From assembly GCA_035529405.1 (NCBI GenBank), contig DATKWV010000143.1:1-19643 (forward strand): DNA of 19,643 nucleotides, in the 5' to 3' direction. Each line of letters starts with the position of its first letter. The stretch's first letter is position 1. The DNA comes from DATKWV01 sp035529405. GTDB lineage: Bacteria; Planctomycetota; Phycisphaerae; Sedimentisphaerales; Anaerobacaceae. The translations under genes were made by a program, and so were the position numbers. Under the pieces are notes generated by a model. The model had not been told where the DNA came from. It ran no database searches and saw nothing but the letters and a program-made list of their open reading frames with translations. This document shows, piece after piece, positions 13,489 through 19,643 of the stretch.

Positions 13489-14787
13489 TTACATTGGGCA
13501 GTCTTTGCGGATTTGCGTGTGTGTAAATTTCCTTGCATCGGGCCCGCAGTACTGCGCTGCAACCTGTCCGGTTCCCAGAAGTTTATACTTGTAAATAACC
13601 AGCCCTTCCAGTCCTACAGGTCCGCGGGCGTGTATCTTATTGGTGCTTATGCCCACTTCGGCGCCCAGGCCGTACCGGAAGCCGTCACTGAAACGTGTAC
13701 TGCAGTTGTGAAACACGTTGCCCGAATCCACAAGCTGCATAAATTTGCCGGCGGTTTGGCGGTTATTTGTCACTATCGAATCGGTATGTCCCGAACCGTA
13801 GCGGTTTATATGTTCGATTGCGGCGTCCACGTCCGCAACCACCTTTATTGAGAGAATGTAATCGAGATATTCGGCTGACCAGTCGTCTTCGGCGGCGGGT
13901 TCGACATCTATAATAGACCTTGTTTTGCCGCAGCCGCGAAGCTCTACGGCCTTTTCCTCGAGTGCGATTTTGACTTTAGGCAGAAAATCGCCGGCGATTT
14001 TTTCGTGCACAAGCAAAGTCTCAGCGGCATTGCACACCGCGGCATACTGGCACTTGGAATCGACCGTGATTTTTACCGCCATTTCCGGGTCCGCGTCGCA
14101 ATCGACATATACATGACATATTCCTTCTGCGTGCCCCAGCACCGGTATATTCGTATTGTCCATTATGTATCGCACAAATTCGTTGCTGCCGCGGGGTATG
14201 ACAAGGTCGATATACTCATCGAGGGCAAGCATTTCTGCGACATCGCTGCGTGTGGCAAGCAGATGCAGCCAGCCTTCGGGCAGGCCGGCCTCTTTGCCGG
14301 CAGTGGTAATGACCTCAGCCAGTATCCTGTTTGTGTGATTTGCCTCACTGCCGCCTTTCAGAAGTACCGCGTTGCCGCTTTTAAGACACAAAGTTGATAT
14401 CTGCACAAGGGCGTCGGGGCGCGATTCAAAAACAACACCGATGACACCGATTGGGCAGCTGACCTTGTAAAGTTCAAGGCCCTTATCAAGTTCGGTAGCT
14501 TTTAATGTTACCCCGACAGGGTCGGGCAGCCTTATCAGACTTTCAATGCCCGCAACAACATCGGCTATTTTTTCTTTATCGAAGGTCAGGCGCTTCAGCA
14601 GCGGCTTTGCAAGGGCGTCCTTCTCAGCTGCCGCCAGGTCCTGCCGGTTTGCGGCGATGATTTGGCTGCTGTTTTTTTTCAGGGCCGCGGCTATGGCCGC
14701 AAGTGCGTGGTTCTTTATTTCGGTATTCACCGCCGCCAGCGCAATCGACGCCTGCCTTGCATCTGCAGCTACCTGCTCAATACCCAT
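13489..14787 (-). CDS. proA: Glutamate-5-semialdehyde dehydrogenase (gamma-glutamyl phosphate reductase)
   Basis: 432 aa, normal length for ProA. It reduces gamma-glutamyl phosphate with NADPH to glutamate semialdehyde, the second step of proline synthesis, in the cytoplasm. Visible: CPIGVIGVVFESRPDALVQ (111-129), LKSGNAVLLKGGSEA (135-149), IDLVIPRGS (193-201), the catalytic cysteine in QYAAVCNAAETLLV (C252), and the C-terminal hallmark NCSTRFSDGFRYGLGAEVG followed by ISTNKIHARGPVGLEGL. ATG 14787 has a purine-rich AGAAAGGG about 15 nt upstream, slightly far. The partner proB is not in the window. It is convergent with the YchF-like gene and divergent from tRNA-Gly. The last 20 or so residues (PDARKFTHTQIRKDCPM) extend past the usual end and are less conserved. 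Confidence 0.96.
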   Translation of the reverse strand: MGIEQVAADARQASIALAAVNTEIKNHALAAIAAALKKNSSQIIAANRQDLAAAEKDALAKPLLKRLTFDKEKIADVVAGIESLIRLPDPVGVTLKATELDKGLELYKVSCPIGVIGVVFESRPDALVQISTLCLKSGNAVLLKGGSEANHTNRILAEVITTAGKEAGLPEGWLHLLATRSDVAEMLALDEYIDLVIPRGSNEFVRYIMDNTNIPVLGHAEGICHVYVDCDADPEMAVKITVDSKCQYAAVCNAAETLLVHEKIAGDFLPKVKIALEEKAVELRGCGKTRSIIDVEPAAEDDWSAEYLDYILSIKVVADVDAAIEHINRYGSGHTDSIVTNNRQTAGKFMQLVDSGNVFHNCSTRFSDGFRYGLGAEVGISTNKIHARGPVGLEGLVIYKYKLLGTGQVAAQYCGPDARKFTHTQIRKDCPM

Positions 14788-14890
14788 TTTAAGGCCGTTT
14801 CCCTTTCTTTTAATTAGAAGTTAAATTCCTGTCGAATTAATATGTATGGCAGTACATAGCCCAAAATCGGCCAGTTTGAATTAATTGGTT
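14788..14890. other. Intergenic region between proA and the tRNA promoter
   Basis: Non-coding. It holds the inverted repeat TATGTA-TGGCAG-TACATA (14841-14858) and a direct repeat GAATTAAT (14834-14841, 14878-14885). I see no clear proA promoter on the minus strand. Confidence 0.4.
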
Positions 14891-14946
14891 ATTGACTATT
14901 TGCCGTCAAAGTCCATATAATAACCTGCAAACGGCAAATAATCAAT
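14891..14946. promoter_or_regulatory. 16-bp hyphenated palindrome centred on the tRNA -10 box
   Basis: ATTGACTATTTGCCGT (14891-14906) and ACGGCAAATAATCAAT (14931-14946) pair at 15 of 16 positions. The centre of symmetry falls inside the TATAAT at 14916-14921. A second, competing inverted repeat uses the same left side: GGTTATTGAC (14887-14896) with GTCAATAACC (14972-14981), perfect over 10 bp. This could be an operator, alternative DNA/RNA folds, or a repeat remnant. Confidence 0.65.
14892..14921 (+). promoter_or_regulatory. Sigma70-type promoter of tRNA-Gly
   Basis: TTGACT (14892-14897), 18-nt spacer, perfect TATAAT (14916-14921). Expected start near 14928, about 60 nt before the mature tRNA. 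This is the strongest promoter-like sequence in the window, fitting a stable RNA gene. Confidence 0.6.
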
Positions 14947-14988
14947 AGCGGTATTGCCTTCCGTGGAAGTGGTCAATAACCGGTACGT

Positions 14989-15059
14989 GCGGGTGTAGCT
15001 TAGTGGTAAAGCTCCAGCCTTCCAAGCTGGTCATGTGGGTTCGATTCCCATCACCCGCT
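14989..15059 (+). tRNA. tRNA-Gly (anticodon UCC)
   Basis: 71 nt, folds as a full cloverleaf: acceptor GCGGGTG (14989-14995) with CACCCGC (15052-15058), seven perfect pairs, discriminator T; D stem GCTT/AAGC; anticodon stem CCAGC/GCTGG with loop CTTCCAA giving anticodon TCC; T arm GTGGG-TTCGATT-CCCAT. The CCA end is not encoded. It lies 196 nt before the TTG of gcvT, with its own promoter upstream and a separate promoter for gcvT downstream. Confidence 0.97.
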
Positions 15060-15166
15060 TTTGACGGTGCGAAAGTTCAGAAATGGCGGGGGCTGCGCAT
15101 CGGCATAGACAGCAGACGGTTGGCCGTTACCGAAAAACACAAAACAAAAGTGCTTGTGGTGGTTAT

Positions 15167-15189
15167 CCCATTTTTGAGTGAAAAGCGGG
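15167..15189 (+). other. Hairpin between tRNA-Gly and the gcvT promoter
   Basis: CCCATTTTT (15167-15175), loop GAGTG, AAAAGCGGG (15181-15189): eight pairs including one T-G wobble, plus one A-C mismatch. It ends one base before the gcvT -35. It might end tRNA transcription, but no T-tract follows. Confidence 0.3.
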
Positions 15190-15190
15190 C

Positions 15191-15218
15191 TTGACGTTAG
15201 AAGAATTTTGGATAGAAT
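15191..15218 (+). promoter_or_regulatory. Sigma70-type promoter of the gcv operon
   Basis: TTGACG (15191-15196), 16-nt spacer, TAGAAT (15213-15218); both hexamers match five of six. Start expected near 15225, which rules out the GTG at 15222 as the gcvT start and favours TTG 15255. No glycine riboswitch consensus is seen between here and gcvT; the leader is only about 30 nt. Confidence 0.55.
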
Positions 15219-15240
15219 CAAGTGTTTACTGTTGTTGAGC

Positions 15241-15247
15241 AGGGAGG
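15241..15247 (+). promoter_or_regulatory. Ribosome-binding site fixing the gcvT TTG start
   Basis: AGGGAGG lies 7 nt before TTG 15255, in frame with gcvT. It is the best Shine-Dalgarno near the 5' end and decides the start against GTG 15222. Confidence 0.7.
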
Positions 15248-15254
15248 CCGGCCG

Positions 15255-16544
15255 TTGAGTGAAAATGTGCAGTCAGGCAAGTTTGTTTTCGAGCAGGGGC
15301 AGGCACCGCCGGGCCAGACCGTCCTGTACCAGGAACACCTCAAACTAACCGACATGTCCCATATGACTGTTTTTGCCGGTTATATGATGCCGCTTTGGTA
15401 TTCATCCATCAGTGCAGAACACAGGGCGGTGCGGCAGGCGGCAGGTGCTTTCGATTGTACACACATGGGGGTATTCGAGACAGCAGGGCCGGATGCAGCG
15501 GCGTTCCTGAACATTGTAACCACCAATGAAATTAACAATCTCAAGGCAGGCAGGGCACAATATTCGTACATACTGGATGCTGGGGGAAATGTGCTTGACG
15601 ATATTATTGTTTACCGCAGAAGTGAAGATAAATTTATGGTGGTGGTCAATGCCGCCAACGAGGGCAAGATTAAGGCTTACTTTCAGGGCTTGTTAAACAA
15701 CGAGGTGGTGATTGATACAAGCCGGCCTGGGATGAAACTAAAATTCAGGCCGGTAATTCGGGATGTGAAGGAGCCGGCAGCCGGGGCCGACCGCAGGGTG
15801 GATATCGCGGTGCAGGGGCCGGTTTCAATGGAGGTACTTTTTGCGGCTGGGACAGATGCTGCATCAAAGAAAAGTATCGAGCAGCTCGGTCGGTTCGAAC
15901 TGACCGATGCGGTGGTTGGCGGAATCGATTGTATTGTTGCACGGACCGGTTATACGGGTGCAGAGATGGGGTTTGAGCTGTTTGTGCATCCGGGAAAAGC
16001 GGTCCGGCTTTGGAGGACGATTCTGGAAAGAGGAAAGCCGGCTGGTGTTTTGCCGTGCGGGCTTGGTGCCAGGGACAGTCTTCGGATAGAAGCGGGACTT
16101 CCGCTGTACGGCCATGAGCTTGCAAGCGAGTATAATATATCGCCGATAGAGGCGGGGTATGGCTGGGCGGTGAAGCTGGAAAAGAAGTTTTTTATCGGCA
16201 AGGCAGCAATGATACGGGCGGCAGAGAGCTGTATAATGAAACAGGCAAGAATAGAAATGCCTGGTGCTGCGGGAGTGCGGCCCATTCGACAGAACGATGC
16301 GGTGCTGGATAAAGAGGGTGAATGTGTGGGATGGGTATTGAGCTGTGCCAAAGCAGATGACAGGCAAATGGCGATTGCTTACGTGGGTAAAGACCAAATA
16401 AAAGTCGCAGACACGGTGGGCATCTATTACCTGGCGAGGAATGAAAGACAAATCCGGCAGGGCAGGAGAAAAATCGTCGGAAGGGGTCAGAAACTGGCGG
16501 CTGATATTACAGGTAAGGTGCTGAGCAGATTTGAAAGGTTTTGA
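15255..16544 (+). CDS. gcvT: Glycine cleavage system T protein (aminomethyltransferase)
   Basis: 429 aa from TTG 15255 (start chosen from AGGGAGG and the promoter position; the frame is open back to GTG 15222). T protein moves the methylene group from lipoyl-H protein to tetrahydrofolate and frees ammonia. Visible: LYQEHLKLTDMSHMTVFAGYMMPLWY (24-49, the canonical N-terminus, here preceded by about 23 extra residues), HMGVFETAGPDAAAFLN, ILDAGGNVLDDIIVYR (106-121, with the conserved catalytic Asp of GNVLDD), VARTGYTGAEMGFELFVHP, LGARDSLRIEAGLPLYGHEL. Usual length is about 360-375 aa; the excess is the N-terminal extension and a basic C-terminal tail. First gene of the operon; gcvH follows after 16 nt. 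GC-rich runs, codon use like gcvH/gcvP. Confidence 0.95.
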   Translation: MSENVQSGKFVFEQGQAPPGQTVLYQEHLKLTDMSHMTVFAGYMMPLWYSSISAEHRAVRQAAGAFDCTHMGVFETAGPDAAAFLNIVTTNEINNLKAGRAQYSYILDAGGNVLDDIIVYRRSEDKFMVVVNAANEGKIKAYFQGLLNNEVVIDTSRPGMKLKFRPVIRDVKEPAAGADRRVDIAVQGPVSMEVLFAAGTDAASKKSIEQLGRFELTDAVVGGIDCIVARTGYTGAEMGFELFVHPGKAVRLWRTILERGKPAGVLPCGLGARDSLRIEAGLPLYGHELASEYNISPIEAGYGWAVKLEKKFFIGKAAMIRAAESCIMKQARIEMPGAAGVRPIRQNDAVLDKEGECVGWVLSCAKADDRQMAIAYVGKDQIKVADTVGIYYLARNERQIRQGRRKIVGRGQKLAADITGKVLSRFERF

Positions 16545-16560
16545 TTAAGGATTAGACAGG

Positions 16561-16944
16561 ATGGTTGTTGAAGGATTATTCTATACGCAGGAGCATGAAT
16601 GGGTAAAAATCGAAGGCCCTGTCGGTGTGGTCGGAATTACTGATTACGCGCAGGATTCGCTTGGTGAAATTACGTTTGTGGAGTTGCCGGCAGCAGGGCA
16701 GGTCGTTAAGGCCAAAGATGAAATAGCAGTGGTCGAAAGCTCCAAAGCGGCCAGCGACGTTTATGCGCCGGTCGGCGGCAAAGTGGTCGCAGTCAATTCG
16801 CTGCTGCAGCTTCAGCCGGAATTGATAAACCAGAGCTGCTACGAGGACGGCTGGATTTGCAGAATGGAAATTACCGACAGCCGGGCAACGGGTAATCTAA
16901 TGGACGCAAAACAGTACGAAGAATATGTCAAGGGACTATCATAA
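16561..16944 (+). CDS. gcvH: Glycine cleavage system H protein
   Basis: 127 aa, full length. The lipoylated carrier that shuttles the aminomethyl group between the P, T and L proteins. LFYTQEHEWVKIEG (6-19), GITDYAQDSLGEITFVELP (25-43), and the lipoyl site VVESSKAASDVYAPVGGKV (58-76; lysine K62) are all present, followed by the C-terminal DGWICRMEI. ATG 16561 has an AAGG/AGACAGG purine stretch just upstream. The gene lies 16 nt after gcvT and is separated from gcvPA only by a heptamer array. Confidence 0.97.
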   Translation: MVVEGLFYTQEHEWVKIEGPVGVVGITDYAQDSLGEITFVELPAAGQVVKAKDEIAVVESSKAASDVYAPVGGKVVAVNSLLQLQPELINQSCYEDGWICRMEITDSRATGNLMDAKQYEEYVKGLS

Positions 16945-16972
16945 TTGACTATTGACTATTTACTATTGACTA
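16945..16972. repeat. Four-unit heptamer array filling the gcvH-gcvPA gap
   Basis: TTGACTA, TTGACTA, TTTACTA, TTGACTA, starting directly after the gcvH stop codon and leaving only TTT before the gcvPA ATG at 16976. The 31-nt gap therefore holds no Shine-Dalgarno. One more TTGACTA occurs at 14892-14898, in the tRNA-Gly promoter. Confidence 0.9.
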
Positions 16973-16975
16973 TTT

Positions 16976-18307
16976 ATGCCGTTTATAGCTAATACAGAAA
17001 AGCAGCGTAAAGAGATGCTGGCGGAAATAGGGCTGAGCATGGAGCAGCTTTTCGCGGACATACCGGCAGAACTTCGGCGAGAGCAGTTTAATCTGCCGGC
17101 GGCCCTGAGCGAGCAGCAGGTGCGCAGCGTGCTGGCGGAGGTGGCGGACAAGAATTACATAAAGCTGACGTGCTTTCTGGGCGGCGGTTTCTACGACCAT
17201 TTCATCCCTTCGGCGGTCTATTCGATTATGTCCCGCAGTGAGTTTTATACCTCGTATACGCCGTATCAGCCTGAACTTTCGCAGGGGACACTGCAGGCGA
17301 TTTACGAGTACCAGTCGGCAATTTGCCGGCTTACAGAAATGGAGGCGGCCAACGCATCGCTTTACGACGGGGGCACGGCTATGTACGAAGCGATGATGAT
17401 GGCGCTGCGTATTACCGGCAGAAGAAAGGTCGTTATCGATGACAGCGTCAATCCCATTTACAGGGTGATGATTCACTCGTACACCAAAAACCTTAATATC
17501 AGGTTTCAGCAGACACATTCGTCTGATGGACTTGCTAACCGCAGCGAAATAGCCGACAGTATCGATGAGGAAACGGCGGCGGTCATATTGCAGAACCCGA
17601 ACTTTTTCGGGTGTATCGACGACTTCAGCGATGTTGCGCAGCTTGCGCATAAGCAAGGTGCTTTGCTGATTGTGTCATGCTACCCGGTATCGCTGGGGAT
17701 ATTAAAGACGCCCGGAGCGATGGGGGCCGATATTGTTACAGGCGAGGGACAAAGCCTGGGATTGCCGATGTCTTTCGGGGGGCCGTACCTGGGGTTTATG
17801 GCGGCAAGGAAAAAAGACGTGCGCAAAATGCCCGGCAGGATTGTGGGCGCAACAAAAGATAAGTTCGGCAGAGGCGCGTATGTGCTTACTCTTCAGGCTC
17901 GTGAGCAGCATATCCGAAGAAGCAAGGCCACCAGCAATATATGCTCCAACGAGGCGCTTTGCGCGCTTGCTGCCGTTGTTTATCTGTCACTTGTGGGCAA
18001 AGAGGGACTGAAGGAAACGGCGCAGCTTTGCGCCGACAAGGCCAGCTACGCATACGAGCGCCTTACGGCGATAAAGGGAGTAAAGCCGCACTTTAAGGCC
18101 AAATGGTTTTTCAACGAGTTTGTGCTGGATTTGCCGTGTGCTGCCGCGGACATCATCGGCAAACTGATTGAGAAGGGTTTTGCGGCCGGTTTTCCGCTGA
18201 GCAGGTACTACCGGGACATGGACAATTCGGTGCTGGTATGTGTTACGGAAAAAAGGACAAAGCAGCAAATAGGGATGCTGGCAGAGGCTCTTGAGAGTGT
18301 GCTATGA
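16976..18307 (+). CDS. gcvPA: Glycine dehydrogenase (decarboxylating) subunit 1
   Basis: 443 aa, normal for the split form of P protein. With GcvPB it forms the PLP enzyme that decarboxylates glycine onto lipoyl-H protein. Typical N-terminus MPFIANTEKQRKEMLAEIG, LFADIPAELR, then FLGGGFYDHFIPSAVYSIMSRSEFYTSYTPYQPE, LSQGTLQAIYEYQSAICRLTEMEAANASLYDGGTA as separate conserved blocks (shown here in part: GGGFYDHFIP, YTSYTPYQPE, ASLYDGGTA), GEGQSLGLPMSFGGPYLG and the C-terminal glycine-rich/basic block EQHIRRSKATSNICSNEA. This half lacks the PLP lysine, as expected. ATG 16976 fits the family N-terminus but has no ribosome-binding site; the heptamer array stands there. Its TGA overlaps the gcvPB ATG by 4 nt (ATGA at 18304-18307). 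Confidence 0.95.
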   Translation: MPFIANTEKQRKEMLAEIGLSMEQLFADIPAELRREQFNLPAALSEQQVRSVLAEVADKNYIKLTCFLGGGFYDHFIPSAVYSIMSRSEFYTSYTPYQPELSQGTLQAIYEYQSAICRLTEMEAANASLYDGGTAMYEAMMMALRITGRRKVVIDDSVNPIYRVMIHSYTKNLNIRFQQTHSSDGLANRSEIADSIDEETAAVILQNPNFFGCIDDFSDVAQLAHKQGALLIVSCYPVSLGILKTPGAMGADIVTGEGQSLGLPMSFGGPYLGFMAARKKDVRKMPGRIVGATKDKFGRGAYVLTLQAREQHIRRSKATSNICSNEALCALAAVVYLSLVGKEGLKETAQLCADKASYAYERLTAIKGVKPHFKAKWFFNEFVLDLPCAAADIIGKLIEKGFAAGFPLSRYYRDMDNSVLVCVTEKRTKQQIGMLAEALESVL

Positions 18308-19643
18308 GATTGATTTTTGAAAAAAGCATTCCGGGCAGAAGGGGTGTCGGCATAATACCAAGTGATGTGCCGGGCTCGATTCATATAAAAAGCGGGCTTT
18401 TGCGGGAAAGACCGGCCCAACTGCCGGAGCTTAGCGAGCTTGATGTTGTCAGGCATTTTACGCAGCTTTCGCGCAGGAATTTCGGCGTGGATACGAATTT
18501 TTATCCGCTGGGCTCGTGCACGATGAAGTACAACCCCAAGGTGGCCGAGAGAATAGCCGCTTATCCGGGTTTTGCGCATCTTCATCCGCTGCTGCCGCAA
18601 TTGAGGATGGGGGGAATGCTTACGCAGGGCGCGCTGAAGGTCATTTACGAAACAGACGTTCTGCTGCAGGAGATAACGGGGATGGCTGGTTTTACGATGC
18701 AGCCGATGGCAGGTGCGCACGGGGAGTTGACGGGTATGATGATAATGGCGGCTTACCACGCCGACCGGGGCAATAAAACAAAAAAGACAACGGTGCTTAT
18801 CAGTGACAGCGCGCACGGGACCAACCCTGCAAGTGCGGCCATAGCAGGATATAAGGTAGAGCCCATACCAAGCGACAAGAACGGCGTTATGGATATTGAG
18901 GCGCTGAAGGCTTCGCTGGGTGAACACGTTGCGGGTATTATGCTTACGTGCCCGAATACGCTGGGATTATTTAATCCGCACGTGAAAGAAATTTGCGACC
19001 TTATCCACGGCGTTGACGGTCTGGCGTATTATGACGGTGCCAACCTCAATGCGATATTAGGCAAGGCCCGGCCGGGCGATTTCGGGTTCGATATAGTGCA
19101 TTTGAATCTGCACAAGACGTTCGGCACACCGCACGGGGCAGGCGGGCCCGGCGCAGGGCCTGTGGGCGTCAGGGAAAAGCTGCTTGATTACCTGCCGATA
19201 GCGATTGTGGTAAAAAGGGCGGACGGTACATACGCGCTTGATTACGACAGGGACAAGTCCATCGGTTATATTGCGCCGTTTTACGGTAATTTCGCGGTCA
19301 TATTAAAGGCGTATGTGTATATCCTTATGCTGGGCGCCGAGGGGCTGAGCAGGGTGGCAGAAAACGCGGTGCTGAACGCAAATTACATAAGAGAAAAACT
19401 AAAGCCGTATTACCATCTGCCATACGACCGTATCTGCAAACATGAGTGCGTGTTCAGCGCATCAAAGCAGACCGAAAAAGGTGTCCACGCGGTGGATATT
19501 GCAAAGGCCCTTATGGACAGGGGGTTTCATCCGCCCACCGTGTATTTTCCGACGATTGTCAAAGAGGCCCTGATGATTGAGCCGACAGAAACGGAAAGCA
19601 AAGAGACGCTGGATGCCTTTATCGAGGCGATGATAGATATTGC
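18304..19643 (+). CDS. gcvPB: Glycine dehydrogenase (decarboxylating) subunit 2, 3' end beyond window
   Basis: Open from ATG 18304 to the right edge: 446 codons visible of about 480-500. It binds PLP and carries the active site of P protein. Blocks seen: IFEKSIPGRRG at the N-terminus, FYPLGSCTMKYNPK (67-80), the HPLLPQ and GMAGFTMQPMAGAHGELTG stretch (126-144), DSAHGTNPASAAIAGY (168-183), CPNTLGLFNP, YYDGANLNAILG, and the PLP lysine in HLNLHKTFGTPHG (K271), followed by AGGPGAGPVGV where many homologues have GGGPGAGPVGV. ATG overlaps the gcvPA stop (ATGA), showing tight coupling. The L-protein (lpd) would have to lie further downstream or elsewhere. Confidence 0.95.
   Translation, partial: MRLIFEKSIPGRRGVGIIPSDVPGSIHIKSGLLRERPAQLPELSELDVVRHFTQLSRRNFGVDTNFYPLGSCTMKYNPKVAERIAAYPGFAHLHPLLPQLRMGGMLTQGALKVIYETDVLLQEITGMAGFTMQPMAGAHGELTGMMIMAAYHADRGNKTKKTTVLISDSAHGTNPASAAIAGYKVEPIPSDKNGVMDIEALKASLGEHVAGIMLTCPNTLGLFNPHVKEICDLIHGVDGLAYYDGANLNAILGKARPGDFGFDIVHLNLHKTFGTPHGAGGPGAGPVGVREKLLDYLPIAIVVKRADGTYALDYDRDKSIGYIAPFYGNFAVILKAYVYILMLGAEGLSRVAENAVLNANYIREKLKPYYHLPYDRICKHECVFSASKQTEKGVHAVDIAKALMDRGFHPPTVYFPTIVKEALMIEPTETESKETLDAFIEAMIDI

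Noticed and set aside
15003..15194. A 63-codon plus-strand frame starting inside tRNA-Gly
   Set aside because: It begins within the tRNA and has no ribosome-binding site or recognisable motif.
15060..15254. Glycine riboswitch before gcvT
   Set aside because: No tandem aptamer-like conserved blocks were found, and the gcvT promoter lies only about 30 nt before the start.

Overview
The window looks like a chromosomal segment of an uncultured planctomycete, most likely of the Phycisphaerae/Sedimentisphaerales type. This is inferred from two PEP-CTERM proteins with VPEPATLLLLG tails, frequent TTG starts, a secreted LamG protein, moderate GC and the mixed housekeeping content; no rRNA is present to prove it. 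Every gene call comes from reading motifs, not from a database search.

Layout, left to right. (a) 1-792, minus: N-terminal part of a secreted M14-like metallopeptidase that runs off the left edge. (b) 981-2677, minus: an AT-rich pair, a PD-(D/E)XK nuclease followed by a small two-helix membrane protein, with a 15-bp direct repeat on both sides of the membrane gene. (c) 2771-7417, minus: a probable operon of a sodium/solute symporter, pyrK, a QueG-like iron-sulfur protein and pyrD. The QueG-like gene splits the usual pyrK-pyrD pair. (d) 7499-9444, plus: a leader with promoter-like and inverted-repeat sequences, then two PEP-CTERM proteins (LamG and laminin-B-like). The second carries a 24-nt in-frame insertion inside its sorting tail. 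(e) 9561-11539: D-amino-acid transaminase (minus), ribosomal protein L21 (plus) and a siroheme-synthase N-domain protein (minus). (f) 11593-11704: a 7-bp tandem array between divergent genes. (g) 11757-13385, plus: a lone fumarase beta subunit coupled to a divergent YchF-like GTPase with a TTG start. (h) 13489-14787, minus: proA. (i) 14989-15059: tRNA-Gly(UCC) behind a strong promoter that sits inside a near-perfect palindrome. (j) 15255-19643, plus: glycine cleavage operon gcvT-gcvH-gcvPA-gcvPB, the last running off the right edge; the L-protein gene is not in view.

Functionally most of the window is central metabolism: pyrimidine synthesis (PyrD/PyrK form the NAD-linked class 1B dihydroorotate dehydrogenase), proline synthesis, siroheme, D-amino acids, and glycine to one-carbon units. 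The accessory material is the AT-rich nuclease/membrane pair and the PEP-CTERM pair. A recurring theme is short intergenic tandem repeats with 7-bp or 9-bp units (4753-4779, 11593-11704, 16945-16972), two of them placed where ribosome-binding or promoter signals would be expected. I see no CRISPR array, transposase, integrase, rRNA or recognisable riboswitch. No complete new system can be claimed; the best candidates for a second look are the nuclease/membrane pair with its flanking repeats, the repeat insertions, and the palindromic tRNA promoter.
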